Numbered from the stretch's first letter, positions 56,331 through 64,000 are shown. The stretch is DNA of 64,000 bases from Bradyrhizobium sp. 4 (GCF_023100905.1 NZ_CP064686.1:4526001-4590000); one strand, 5' to 3'. Numbers and translations are program-made. The notes: a model not told the origin generated them from the letters alone.

Positions 56331-56642
56331 GTGAAAAAGCCTGTTCACAACCCGCGCGAAGTCGCTGAAATCGTTGCGCTTCAGGCGCTGTCTTTCGTCG
56401 CGGGCGAGCCGGAGCGGCTGGGCCTGTTCCTGGCCGAGACAGGGGTCGGCCCGGAGATGCTGCGCAATGCGGCCTCGGACCCCAATTTCCTGCTCAGCGT
56501 GCTCGATTTCGTGATGCGCGACGACGCCACCGTGAAGGCCTTTGCCAGCACTGCGGAACTGCATCCGACCAACGTTGCCGCGGCGCGGCAGGTTCTCGGC
56601 GGCGCGCTCGGCGACCCCAATTGGGAGCGCGACGTGCCGTGA
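56331..56642 (+). CDS. DUF3572 family protein
   Basis: Protein of 103 residues of an alphaproteobacterial family with no assigned function. KPVHNPREVAEIVALQALSFVAGEPERLGLFLAETG is the conserved helical segment, followed by SDPNFLLSVLDFVMRDDATVKAFA. The start is GTG at 56331; the frame is open to 56175 but that part is unlike the family. It overlaps the next gene (dinB) by four bases (GTGA), which suggests coupled translation and a link to DNA-damage tolerance. Confidence 0.85.
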   Translation: MKKPVHNPREVAEIVALQALSFVAGEPERLGLFLAETGVGPEMLRNAASDPNFLLSVLDFVMRDDATVKAFASTAELHPTNVAAARQVLGGALGDPNWERDVP

Positions 56643-57928
56643 CCTCCCTGGAGACGGCCGGACCCCGCTGCTTCTGCCGGGATTGTTCGGCCGATCTGGA
56701 TATGGGCGTGCGGCGCTGTTCCGCCTGCGGTTCCCCCCGCCTCGCCCGCCACCGCGCGCTCGCAAGCCTGACCATCGCCCATATCGACTGCGACGCCTTC
56801 TACGCGACCGTCGAGAAGCGCGACAATCCCGACATCGCCGACAAGCCCGTCATCATCGGCGGGGGCAAGCGCGGCGTGGTGTCGGCCGCCTGCTACATCG
56901 CCCGCACCTACGGCGTGCGCTCGGCCATGCCGATGTACAAGGCGCTGGAAGCCTGCCCGCATGCGGCCGTGATCCCGCCGAACATGACGAAATATGTCCG
57001 GGTTGGGCGCGAGGTGCGCCAGGCCATGCAGGCGCTGACGCCGCTGGTCGAGCCGCTCTCGATCGACGAGGCCTTCCTCGATCTCTCCGGCACCGAGCGG
57101 GTGCACGGCATGATTCCGGCCAAGGTGCTGGCGCGGTTCGCACGCAACATCGAGCGCGACATCGGCATCAGCGTCTCGGTCGGCCTCTCCTGCAACAAGT
57201 TCCTGGCGAAGATCGCCTCCGACCTCGACAAGCCGCGCGGGTTTGCCGCGCTCGACCAGGAGGAAGCGCGCGAGATGCTGGCCGACAAGCCGGTCGGTTT
57301 CATTTTCGGCGTTGGACCCGCAACGCAGGAGCGTCTGGTGCAGCGCGGCTTCCGCATCATCGCCGACCTGCAGAAGGCCGACGAGATCGAGATGATGCGG
57401 CAGTTTCCGAGCGACGGCCGCAGGCTGTGGCGGCTCGCGCGCGGCATCGACGACCGCCGCGTCGAGCCCGATCGGGGCGCCAAGACGATTTCGAGCGAGA
57501 CGACGTTCGAGACCGACATCCGGGATTTCGCGACGCTGGAAAAGATCCTGTGGCGGCTGTGCGAGAAGACGTCGTCTCGCCTGAAGAGCAGCGAGCTCGC
57601 CGGCTTGACCGTCACGCTGAAGCTGAAGACCGCCGATTTCCGCCAGCGCACCCGCTCGCAGTCGATCACGGCCCCGACGCAGCTTGCCGCAAAGATCTTT
57701 TCGATCTGCCGCGAGATGCTGGCGAAAGAGATCGACGGCACCGCCTTTCGCCTGATGGGCGCCGGCGTCAGCGCCCTGCGCGAGGGCTCGGTGGCCGACG
57801 ACACCGACATGCTCGACCGCCGTGCCGCCCACGCCGAGCGCGCGGTGGACAGCTTGCGCAAGAAATTCGGCAGCGCCGCAGTGATCCGCGGCATCGCCTA
57901 CGAGGGGCCGGAAAAGGCGCAGGAGTGA
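56639..57928 (+). CDS. dinB: DNA polymerase IV with N-terminal zinc-finger-like extension
   Basis: Y-family translesion polymerase of 429 residues. The N-terminus has two CxxC pairs (CFCRDCSADL and RRCSACGSPRL), a possible zinc finger not present in E. coli DinB. The catalytic region starts IAHIDCDAFYATVEKRD and includes CYIARTYGVRSAMPMYKAL, PLSIDEAFLDLSG (catalytic DE) and SVGLSCNKFLAKIASDLDKPRG. The start is GTG at 56639, overlapping the DUF3572 stop by four bases. The downstream ACT gene overlaps its stop by one base, so the three genes form an operon. Confidence 0.95.
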   Translation: MTSLETAGPRCFCRDCSADLDMGVRRCSACGSPRLARHRALASLTIAHIDCDAFYATVEKRDNPDIADKPVIIGGGKRGVVSAACYIARTYGVRSAMPMYKALEACPHAAVIPPNMTKYVRVGREVRQAMQALTPLVEPLSIDEAFLDLSGTERVHGMIPAKVLARFARNIERDIGISVSVGLSCNKFLAKIASDLDKPRGFAALDQEEAREMLADKPVGFIFGVGPATQERLVQRGFRIIADLQKADEIEMMRQFPSDGRRLWRLARGIDDRRVEPDRGAKTISSETTFETDIRDFATLEKILWRLCEKTSSRLKSSELAGLTVTLKLKTADFRQRTRSQSITAPTQLAAKIFSICREMLAKEIDGTAFRLMGAGVSALREGSVADDTDMLDRRAAHAERAVDSLRKKFGSAAVIRGIAYEGPEKAQE

Positions 57929-58335
57929 TGACAGGCGAACGCGATCTCGACGCGCTGCTGAAACACATGAAGCCGGAGATGCGGCCGGGCATTTTCGTGT
58001 TCTGCACGATCCCGACAGACCAGCCGATCCCCGCGGCGCTCAGCCCTTTGCTGACGTTCCGCGAGCAGGAAGGAACGACGCTCGTGATCACTCGCGAACA
58101 GGCCGAAGCGGCGGGACTACGCTACGCGTTTGCATCGTGCCTGATCACCCTGACGGTTCACTCCGCACTCGATGCGGTGGGCTTTCTGGCCGCAATCACG
58201 GCACGCCTCGCCACAGCCGGCATCAGCGTGAACGCCGTTTCGGCGTTCCACCACGATCATTTGTTTGTGCCGGCTGACGGGGCGGACGACGCGATGGTTC
58301 TTCTGCAAGAGATGTCCAAGGCTACGCGCTCGTAG
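57928..58335 (+). CDS. ACT-domain protein
   Basis: Protein of 136 residues with a segment typical of tandem ACT-like folds: GIFVFCTIPTDQPIPAALSPLLTFREQEGTTLVITREQAEAAG is an N-terminal ACT-like unit. LITLTVHSALDAVGFLAAITARLATAGISVNAVSAFHHDHLFVP is a canonical ACT domain with ligand-binding loop. ACT domains bind small molecules such as amino acids. The start codon overlaps the dinB stop by one base (TGATG). The stop codon lies in a dispersed palindromic repeat. Confidence 0.85.
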   Translation: MTGERDLDALLKHMKPEMRPGIFVFCTIPTDQPIPAALSPLLTFREQEGTTLVITREQAEAAGLRYAFASCLITLTVHSALDAVGFLAAITARLATAGISVNAVSAFHHDHLFVPADGADDAMVLLQEMSKATRS

Positions 58336-58369
58336 CCCGGACTACGCTTCGCTCCATCCGGGCTACGGG
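58331..58369. repeat. Dispersed palindromic repeat, family F
   Basis: Arms cgtagcccgga and tccgggctacgg flank ctacgcttcgctcca. It is a common type of intergenic palindrome in Bradyrhizobium-like genomes. It contains the TAG stop of the ACT gene and separates it from a convergent gene. Confidence 0.85.
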
Positions 58370-58376
58370 AAAGATC

Positions 58377-58778
58377 TCAATCCGCGACCGCCACCGCCTC
58401 GATCTCGATCATCCATTCCGGCGCGGCGAGCGCCGAGACGCCGACGAGGGTGCTGGCCGGCGGCTCCATGCCTTCGAAGAAGGCCGAGCGGGCCTTGCCG
58501 ATGATCGGGCGCAGCTCCGGCTTGTAGTTCACGACGAAGGTCGTGATCTTCACGATGTTGGCGTAGCTCGCGCCGGCTGCTTTCAGCGCGTGCCCGAGAT
58601 TCTGCATCACCTGTGTGGTCTGCGCGGCGATGTCGCCCTCGCCGACGATCCGCCCCTCCTCGTCCACCGACACCTGGCCGGAGATGTAGATCGTCCGCGC
58701 CCCCGTGGCGGTGACGACATGCGAATAGGCGGGATTGTGATGCAGGCCGCTGGGGCGGAGATGATCGAGCTTGGGCAT
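58377..58778 (-). CDS. Rid-family protein without the canonical arginine
   Basis: Protein of 133 residues of the YjgF/YER057c/UK114 fold. Its motifs are IYISGQVSVDEEGRIVGEGDIAAQTTQVMQNLGHALKAAGASYANIVKITTFV. In enamine-deaminating RidA a conserved Arg occurs in the P-A-R segment. Here that place reads PPASTLVGVSALAAP without Arg, so RidA-type activity is doubtful. The ATG at 58778 has a GGGAGG site. The divergence suggests a Rid subgroup with a different ligand. Confidence 0.88.
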   Translation of the reverse strand: MPKLDHLRPSGLHHNPAYSHVVTATGARTIYISGQVSVDEEGRIVGEGDIAAQTTQVMQNLGHALKAAGASYANIVKITTFVVNYKPELRPIIGKARSAFFEGMEPPASTLVGVSALAAPEWMIEIEAVAVAD

Positions 58779-58843
58779 GGTGAGCCTCCCGGATGTTTGT
58801 GGTTGGGAGGAGCGTAGCCAGAGACCGCGTTGCAGGCCAGCCC

Positions 58844-59689
58844 TCAATTGCAGGGCTTGCTGTCCTTCGCGTCGAACTTTCCCATCGCGCCCGAAATCAC
58901 AAAATCGTTGTAATCGAGCACAAGCTGGCGCGAGACGCCGTTCTCGTAGAGCTCGAACGCCATCGCGTAGACCGGCGTCTGCTCGCCTTCCTTCTGCTGG
59001 GCCTCGCGGTCGAAATAGCTGACGGTGACGGGCCAGCGCTTGAGCGACTTCATGTGCTCGTCTGACGTCGACGGATCGGGCGAACCTTCGCGTTCGGCCG
59101 GGATCGGCTGGCCGATCACGGTCAGCGTGTTGTAGACCTTCTGGCCATCGTCGGAGCCGTCATAGACGGAGAGTTCGAGCAGCGACTTGCCGTCCTTCGC
59201 GGCGGCAATGATGCGCTGGATCTGTTCGGTCGGGAATACGATCTTGCCGTCGAGCGTAAAGCTCTTCGGTGCCGGCAGCTTCAGCTTGACATTGATGTGG
59301 TCGCCGTCGCGCTCCGCCGAACCGTCGACCCGGCCGGCGTCAGCCTCGTTCATCCGCGTCTCGATCTTGAAGCGGTAGCTTTTACCGCCAGCGTCCTCCC
59401 AGGAATTGGAGCGGAGGTCGCTGAGCGTGACCTTACCCTCGCCGCTGTCGAGCTCGGAGACCTGGCGGAATTCGGAGGTGTAGCCCTCGCACGAACTTCC
59501 CGTGAAATTGTAGAGGATGCGACCGCGCGCACTGTTGATCGAATTGGAGCGCGATTTCACCAGGCTCAAATCATAGAGCGCCTGATGCGCGAGGAACGGA
59601 CCGTTCGCGGCCAGCGCCCCGCCTCCGGGGCCGAGAGCGGCCGCCGCGAGCGCCGTCACACCGAGCGAAGTCCGGAAAAGGTGCAGCAT
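58844..59689 (-). CDS. eipB: EipB-family envelope integrity protein (DUF1849)
   Basis: Periplasmic protein of 281 residues that helps keep the cell envelope intact in Brucella and relatives. It has a signal peptide (MLHLFRTSLGVTALAAAALGPGGGALA) followed by HQALYDLSLVKSRSNSINSARGRILYNFTGSSCEGY. The two cysteines, Cys67 and Cys280 (near the C-terminal SKPCN), correspond to the disulfide of Brucella EipB. The beta-spiral fold fits the repeated beta strands. ATG at 59689 was chosen because a signal peptide starts there. Confidence 0.85.
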   Translation of the reverse strand: MLHLFRTSLGVTALAAAALGPGGGALAANGPFLAHQALYDLSLVKSRSNSINSARGRILYNFTGSSCEGYTSEFRQVSELDSGEGKVTLSDLRSNSWEDAGGKSYRFKIETRMNEADAGRVDGSAERDGDHINVKLKLPAPKSFTLDGKIVFPTEQIQRIIAAAKDGKSLLELSVYDGSDDGQKVYNTLTVIGQPIPAEREGSPDPSTSDEHMKSLKRWPVTVSYFDREAQQKEGEQTPVYAMAFELYENGVSRQLVLDYNDFVISGAMGKFDAKDSKPCN

Positions 59690-59924
59690 GTCTGGTCCCT
59701 TGGGGAAAGCGCAGATTCGACATTTTAATGAACGTTCCATTGCGTCGCAACTGAGGCCGTTTCACGTAAAGTTGCGGCCCCCGCGTTGAACCTCCTGCCC
59801 TGCCTCAACAAAATCCCACCCCGAGGGTTGCTTGCATGTGGCGGCACGATGGGCGAAACAGGTCCCGCCCCGGGCTGCATCGGATGCGCCGGGGCTGATG
59901 GATTTTTGGACAACGAGGTCGGAC

Positions 59925-60392
59925 ATGGCGGGAACGGTCGAGCAGAAGCTGGCGGAACAAGGCATCAAGCTGCACGAGGCCCCCACCCCCGTGGCCAATT
60001 ACGTGCCGTTCGTGCGCACCGGTAATCTGCTGTTCGTCTCGGGCCAGGTCTGCTTCGATCCCGCCGGCAAGCTGATCGCCAAGGGCAAGCTCGGCGCCGG
60101 CGTGACCATCGAAGACGGCGCCGCCGCCGCCCGCGGCTGCGCCGTCAACCTGCTGGCCCAGGTCAAGGCGGCGCTCGGCGACCTCGACAAGGTCGTGCGC
60201 GTGGTGCGCCTCGGCGGCTTCATCAACTCGGCGCCGGACTTTCTGGACGGGCCGAAGGTCCTCAATGGCGCCTCCGACCTGATGGTCGCCGCCTTCGGTG
60301 ACAAGGGCCGTCATGCCCGCACCACCGTCGGCGTCGCCTCCCTGCCCGCGGATGCGGCGGTCGAGGTCGAAGGCGTGTTCGAGGTCGCCTGA
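59925..60392 (+). CDS. RidA-family protein (canonical arginine present)
   Basis: Protein of 155 residues beginning MAGTVEQKLAEQGIKL. It belongs to the longer YjgF subfamily, with LLFVSGQVCFDPAGKLIAKGKLG and NLLAQVKAALGDLDKVVRVVRLGGFINSAPDF. Its Arg in GRHARTTVGVASLPADAAVEVEGVFEV is in the catalytic position of RidA enzymes, in contrast to the neighbouring paralog at 58377. The inferred role is hydrolysis of reactive enamines and imines formed by PLP enzymes. It ends six bases before the GDPD gene. Confidence 0.9.
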   Translation: MAGTVEQKLAEQGIKLHEAPTPVANYVPFVRTGNLLFVSGQVCFDPAGKLIAKGKLGAGVTIEDGAAAARGCAVNLLAQVKAALGDLDKVVRVVRLGGFINSAPDFLDGPKVLNGASDLMVAAFGDKGRHARTTVGVASLPADAAVEVEGVFEVA

Positions 60393-60397
60393 GGCGA

Positions 60398-61144
60398 ATG
60401 CGCGCTCCTGATTGGCTGACAGCCCGCCCGGTCGCCCATCGCGGCCTGCACGACATTTCCCGCGGCATCGTCGAGAACATGCCGGGCGCGGTGCAGGCTG
60501 CGATTGCGGGCAATTTCTCGATCGAGGTCGACATCCAGCTCTCCGCCGACGGCGAGGCCATGGTGCATCACGACCATGCGCTCGGCCGCCTTACCGAGGC
60601 CACCGGCCCGCTGGTCGAGAAAACCGCCACTGAACTGAAGGCGCTCACGTTCAAGGACACGGCCGAGCGGATGATGTCGCTCAGCGACCTCTGCGGCTTG
60701 GTCGCCGGCCGCGTGCCACTAGTGATCGAGATCAAGAGCCATTTTGACGGCGACCGCAAGCTGGTGAAGCGGATGGCCGAGGTCCTGGCGTCCTATGACG
60801 GCCCCGCCGTCGGAATGTCCTTCGACCCGGACCAGGTGCTGGCGCTGCGCGAGCTGCTGCCTTCCCGTCCCCGCGGCGTCGTCGCGCAGCGGAGCTATCA
60901 GGACGAATACTGGGCCTACCTGACCCAGGAGCAGCGCGATAGCATGCTGTACCTGCGCCACGGCTTCCAGACCCAGCCGCACTTCGTCGCCTTCAGGGTC
61001 GACGACCTGCCCGCCCCGGCCCCCTGGATGGCCCGCAATTTGTTCGGCTGCGCTCTGCTCGGGTGGACCGTGCGTACGACCGAGCAGCGGACGCGGGTCG
61101 CGCAACATGCGGACCAGATGATCTTCGAGGGCTTCGTGCCGTAG
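60398..61144 (+). CDS. Glycerophosphodiester phosphodiesterase
   Basis: Cytosolic enzyme of 248 residues that cleaves glycerophosphodiesters to glycerol-3-phosphate and an alcohol. Catalytic motifs are AHRGLHD (HR), FSIEVDIQLSADGEAMVHHDH (E-D and H), VPLVIEIKS and GWTVRTTEQ. It has no signal peptide, so it is UgpQ-like. It follows the RidA gene with a six-base gap. Next downstream is a FemAB-like gene. Confidence 0.93.
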   Translation: MRAPDWLTARPVAHRGLHDISRGIVENMPGAVQAAIAGNFSIEVDIQLSADGEAMVHHDHALGRLTEATGPLVEKTATELKALTFKDTAERMMSLSDLCGLVAGRVPLVIEIKSHFDGDRKLVKRMAEVLASYDGPAVGMSFDPDQVLALRELLPSRPRGVVAQRSYQDEYWAYLTQEQRDSMLYLRHGFQTQPHFVAFRVDDLPAPAPWMARNLFGCALLGWTVRTTEQRTRVAQHADQMIFEGFVP

Positions 61145-61198
61145 GCTTGATGTTTCCCACTCTTGAAGTCGCTGCTGCAATGCACGATCTTGGGCACG

Positions 61199-62440
61199 AT
61201 GGCACCATCCGAAATCACCCTTGAGGCCGTACCTTCCATTGGCGAATTATCGCCGGACGACTGGGATGCCTGCGCCAATCCCGGCAAGTCTTGCAACGGG
61301 CATGACAAGGGAACCTCATCCGGGCTTCCAGGCGATTCTCTCGGCCTCTCAAAGCCTGCCTATAACCCCTTCGTCTCTTACGCGTTTTTATCGGCCGTTG
61401 AGAAATCGGGTTCGGCCACGATCCGCACCGGCTGGGGACCGCGGCATCTCGTGGCTAAGATCGACGGCCGCGTCGCCGGTGTCGTGCCTTGCTACCTGAA
61501 ATCGCACTCGCAAGGCGAATATGTCTTCGACCGCGGCTGGGCCGATGCCTATGAGCGCGCCGGCGGGCGCTACTACCCGAAGCTGCAGGTTTCGGTTCCC
61601 TTCACGCCGGCCACGGGACCGCGGCTGCTGGTCCGCGACGGCGTCGACCACGCGCGTATCACGGAGGCACTGGCGAGCGGGCTGGTGGCGCTGTGCGGCG
61701 TCAGCAAGGCTTCCTCGGTCCACGTCACCTTCGCCCGCGAGGCGGAGTGGAAGCTGCTGGCCGAGCACGGCTTCCTCCAGCGCACCGACCAGCAGTTCCA
61801 TTGGCGCAACGAGGGTTTTGCGAGTTTCGACGATTTCCTGGCGACGCTGAACTCCCGTCACCGCAAATCAATCAAGCGCGAGCGGCGCGATGCACTGGCT
61901 GCCGGGATCACCATCCACTGCCTCACGGGCAAGGACATCACCGAAGATGCCTGGGACGCCTTCTTTCAATTCTACATGGAGACCGGCTCACGCAAATGGG
62001 GCCGGCCTTATCTGACGCGGGAATTCTTTTCGCTGATCGGCGAGACCATGAGCGATGACGTGCTGCTGGTGATGGCGCGCCGCAACGATCGCTGGATCGC
62101 GGGCGCGATCAACTTCATCGGATCGGACACGCTGTTCGGCCGCAACTGGGGTGCGGTAGAGCATCATCCCTTCCTGCATTTCGAGGTCTGCTACTATCAG
62201 GCGATCGACTTCGCCATCAAACGCAGCTTGGCGTATGTCGAGGCGGGCGCACAGGGCGAGCACAAGATCGCACGCGGCTACCTGCCACGGACCACCCACT
62301 CCGCTCACTTCATCGCCGATCCGGGCTTGCGCCGCGCCATCGACGATTACCTCAAGCGCGAGCGCGCCTATGTCGCGGAAGCCGGACGTGAGCTGGCCGA
62401 GCTCGGCCCGTTCCGCAAAGGCGCCGACGAGGTGCCTTGA
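61199..62440 (+). CDS. FemAB-like GNAT-type protein (DUF482 family, PF04339)
   Basis: Protein of 413 residues of the FemAB-like/peptidogalycan family. The segment YNPFVSYAFLSAVEKSGSATIRTGWGPRHLVAKIDGRVAGVVPCYLKSHSQGEYVFD lies early. QQFHWRNEGFASFDDFLATLNSRHRKSIKRERRDA follows in the middle. HPFLHFEVCYYQAIDFAIKRSLAYVEAGAQGEHKIARGYLPRTTHSAHF, near the end, is highly conserved in this family. It is suggested to attach amino acids or acyl groups to cell-wall or lipid precursors, but the role is not established. The ATG at 61199 was preferred to 61163. Confidence 0.9.
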   Translation: MAPSEITLEAVPSIGELSPDDWDACANPGKSCNGHDKGTSSGLPGDSLGLSKPAYNPFVSYAFLSAVEKSGSATIRTGWGPRHLVAKIDGRVAGVVPCYLKSHSQGEYVFDRGWADAYERAGGRYYPKLQVSVPFTPATGPRLLVRDGVDHARITEALASGLVALCGVSKASSVHVTFAREAEWKLLAEHGFLQRTDQQFHWRNEGFASFDDFLATLNSRHRKSIKRERRDALAAGITIHCLTGKDITEDAWDAFFQFYMETGSRKWGRPYLTREFFSLIGETMSDDVLLVMARRNDRWIAGAINFIGSDTLFGRNWGAVEHHPFLHFEVCYYQAIDFAIKRSLAYVEAGAQGEHKIARGYLPRTTHSAHFIADPGLRRAIDDYLKRERAYVAEAGRELAELGPFRKGADEVP

Positions 62441-62492
62441 CGGTTCGCTGCGGCTGGTGACAGTAATCGCAAAATTCCAGGGAGCCGCCGCC

Positions 62493-62921
62493 ATGACCGC
62501 CTACGACCCCAACAATATCTTCGCAAAGATCCTGCGCGGTGAATTCTCCTGCCACAAGGTTTACGAGGATGAGCACGTGCTCGCCTTCCTCGATATCATG
62601 CCGCGGGTACCTGGCCACACCCTGGTGATTCCAAAAGCCCCTGCCCGCAACATCCTCGACATCAAGCCGGACGACTACGCGCATGTCGCCCGCGGCGCGC
62701 ACAAGATCGCAGCCGCGGCGATGACGGCATTCAAGGCCGACGGCATCACCGTGCAGCAGTTCAACGAGGCGGCCGGCGGACAGGTGGTGTTTCATCTCCA
62801 CATGCACGTGATGCCGCGCCACGACGGCGTGGCGATGCTTCCGCCCGCCAGCCGCAAGGAAGACATCAAGGTCCTGGAAGAGAACGCGACCAAGTTGATC
62901 GCGGCGTTGAAAGCGGGCTGA
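62493..62921 (+). CDS. HIT-family nucleotide hydrolase/transferase
   Basis: Histidine-triad protein of 142 residues (HINT/FHIT-like). It begins MTAYDPNNIFAKILRGEFSCHKVYEDEHVLAFLDIMPRVPGHTLVIPK, followed by QQFNEAAGGQVVFHLHMHVMPR, in which HLHMHV is the catalytic triad. It hydrolyses phosphoramidates or dinucleoside polyphosphates; physiological substrates are often aminoacyl-AMP. An AGGGAG site precedes the ATG. A family A repeat follows the stop. Confidence 0.95.
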   Translation: MTAYDPNNIFAKILRGEFSCHKVYEDEHVLAFLDIMPRVPGHTLVIPKAPARNILDIKPDDYAHVARGAHKIAAAAMTAFKADGITVQQFNEAAGGQVVFHLHMHVMPRHDGVAMLPPASRKEDIKVLEENATKLIAALKAG

Positions 62922-62932
62922 CGCTCTCCACG

Positions 62933-63019
62933 CGTCATTGCGAGCGCAGCGAAGCAATCCAGACTGTGTCCGTGGTGGCGGTCTGGATTGCTTCGTCGCA
63001 AGAGCTCCTCGCAATGACG
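62933..63019. repeat. Dispersed palindromic repeat, family A (copy 4)
   Basis: Arms cgtcattgcgag and ctcgcaatgacg with inner gaagcaatccag/ctggattgcttcg, identical in layout to copies at 21596, 33110 and 33819. It lies between convergent hit and trmO genes. Confidence 0.92.
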
Positions 63020-63030
63020 GAGGAGAGACT

Positions 63031-63522
63031 TCACTCCGTCTGGAAATCCCCCGGCTGCGGCGCGGCCAGCGGCGTGAACTCGCAACGATCCGGCTTGATG
63101 TCGATCAGTGGCGTGTTGTCGAGGCAATCGAGCCCGCGCACCAGAATCGCGTTGCCCTCGATACCGACGAGCTTCACTATCGACGTGCCGATCGGATTGG
63201 GGCGCACCGGCGAGCGCAGCGAAAACGTGCCGCGGGTCTTCTCGTTGTTCTTCGGGCTTTGCAGGACAATGTCGCGGCGCGACTTGTCGAGCCAGTAGAG
63301 CACTTCGAGATTGCCGTAGAAATCGACGCCCTTGATCGCCGGCACGAACGGCTCGAAGATCTCGAGGCGGCATATCGGGCCGTCATGCCGGCCCTGTCGC
63401 GGGGTCTCCAGCCGCGAGCTCCAGGGCGTACGGATGCGGCCGATGAAGACGAGGCCGGCATCCTGCGTCGGCGGCAGCTCGATGGAGACTTCACCCTCGC
63501 GGAGCTCGTTTTCGCGAACCAT
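63031..63522 (-). CDS. trmO: tRNA (t6A37) N6-methyltransferase TrmO-family protein (TsaA-like)
   Basis: Predicted SAM-dependent enzyme of 163 residues with the TsaA/YaeB beta-barrel fold that methylates t6A at position 37 of ACY-decoding tRNAs. Key segments are FIGRIRTPW, GPICRLEIFEPFVPAIKGVDFY, RGTFSLRSPVRPNPIGTSIVKL and GLDCLDNTPLIDIKPD. The ATG at 63522 gives a slightly longer N-terminus than the core domain. It is followed by azlD 31 bases upstream on the same strand. Confidence 0.9.
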   Translation of the reverse strand: MVRENELREGEVSIELPPTQDAGLVFIGRIRTPWSSRLETPRQGRHDGPICRLEIFEPFVPAIKGVDFYGNLEVLYWLDKSRRDIVLQSPKNNEKTRGTFSLRSPVRPNPIGTSIVKLVGIEGNAILVRGLDCLDNTPLIDIKPDRCEFTPLAAPQPGDFQTE

Positions 63523-63553
63523 ATTTCCGATTCCCTGCTGTTCGCCGGCGGTT

Positions 63554-63904
63554 TTAGCCCAACCACCACTTGCCGGCCAGCATGAAGACTTCGCCCGCGA
63601 CCACGCCCGCGAAGATCGAGCGGCGGGTCAATAGGAAGACGACGAGGCCGGCGCCGACCGCACCGTAGCGCAAGGCATCCGGCACGCTCGCAAGCGCCCC
63701 GGGCGGCTCGACCACGATCTGGGCGATGACGCCGGCCAGGATCGCGGTGGCGACCGCCCGTACCCAGACCAGAAGCTCGGAGCCCTCGTCGATGCCGCCG
63801 CCGAACCACAGGCCCAGCATACGCCATATCTGGTTGGGAACGACGCCGGCCACGAACAGCACCGCCAGCGCGTGCCAGTCGCCAATGAGCTGCGCAAAGC
63901 TCAT
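63554..63904 (-). CDS. azlD: AzlD family branched-chain amino acid export component
   Basis: Small inner-membrane subunit of 116 residues with four hydrophobic helices. ALAVLFVAGVVPNQIWRMLGLWF, then VWVRAVATAILAGVIAQIVVEPPGAL and YGAVGAGLVVFLLTRRSIFAGVVAGEVFML, are typical of AzlD. Together with AzlC it exports branched-chain amino acids. The start overlaps the azlC stop by four bases (ATGA); the ATG at 63904 was preferred to 63925. Confidence 0.92.
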   Translation of the reverse strand: MSFAQLIGDWHALAVLFVAGVVPNQIWRMLGLWFGGGIDEGSELLVWVRAVATAILAGVIAQIVVEPPGALASVPDALRYGAVGAGLVVFLLTRRSIFAGVVAGEVFMLAGKWWLG

Positions 63905-64000
63905 GCGCGCACCTCCCGCCACCAATGCACGCCATAAGCGATGGTGCCGGCGACGAGGCCGCTGACGAGGATGTCGAGGCCGGAATTCATCTTCGCGGCC
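63901..64000 (-). CDS. azlC: AzlC family branched-chain amino acid permease (partial, C-terminus only)
   Basis: Only the last 32 residues are visible (KMNSGLDILVSGLVAGTIAYGVHWWREVRA). They contain the final transmembrane helix typical of AzlC. The gene starts outside the window. Its identity rests on the coupled azlD gene, whose start codon overlaps this stop by four bases. Confidence 0.75.
   Translation of the reverse strand, partial: AAKMNSGLDILVSGLVAGTIAYGVHWWREVRA

Overview
The window is high-GC chromosomal DNA from an alphaproteobacterium, most probably a Bradyrhizobium-like member of the Hyphomicrobiales. This rests on the backbone gene order (pyrB, pyrC-like, plsY, dprA, topA, rnr, DUF983, NUDIX, rpmG, then pleD and divK), an alphaproteobacterial porin, the PleD/DivK pair, an EipB-type periplasmic protein, and several families of dispersed palindromic repeats of the kind I associate with Bradyrhizobium. 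The species call is an inference; no 16S rRNA gene is present.

Layout. 1-4 kb: mscL (cut by the window edge), dapA and a lytic transglycosylase with a long Lys/Ala-rich linker. 4.5-9.2 kb: a major porin and a TPR/O-GlcNAc-transferase-like gene broken by four single-base deletions. 9.2-12 kb: a gene-poor stretch with tRNA-Ser(GCU), a Sel1-like small gene, a 32-residue Lys-rich gene and many palindromes. 12-16.8 kb: the gatC, gatA and gatB genes, interleaved with a FkbM methyltransferase and two small unknown genes, mostly with 4-base overlaps. 16.8-21.6 kb: two nitronate monooxygenase-like genes, a divergent LysR gene, ruvX and an AEC transporter. 21.7-29 kb: CPBP protease, D-Ala-D-Ala dipeptidase, pyrB with an apparently non-catalytic pyrC partner, plsY, a patatin and an amidase. 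29-34 kb: dprA followed by an accessory redox block (two HxlR regulators, azoreductase, SDR, flavodoxin-like protein). 34.5-43.2 kb: topA, rnr, DUF983, NUDIX, a flavin monooxygenase and rpmG. 43.4-54 kb: an accessory block between rpmG and pleD, with an acyltransferase, a second PlsY, a kinase-like protein, a quinone oxidoreductase, an MFS/TetR pair, a beta-barrel protein and several secreted unknowns. 54.3-64 kb: pleD, divK, DUF3572, dinB, an ACT protein, two Rid-family proteins, eipB, a GDPD, a FemAB-like protein, a HIT protein, trmO and azlD/azlC (azlC cut by the window edge).

The genes are mostly housekeeping: lysine/DAP and pyrimidine synthesis, Gln-tRNA amidation, phospholipid synthesis, DNA uptake and topology, RNA decay and cell-cycle signalling. 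Accessory genes sit as blocks in otherwise conserved neighbourhoods. I found no CRISPR array, prophage, transposase or defence island. The points most worth a second look are the four-fold frameshifted glycosyltransferase, the symmetric HxlR/SDR operator, the Lys-rich micro-gene with its palindrome-rich upstream region, the pseudo-dihydroorotase, the interleaved gat operon, the second PlsY and the duplicated end of an MFS gene.
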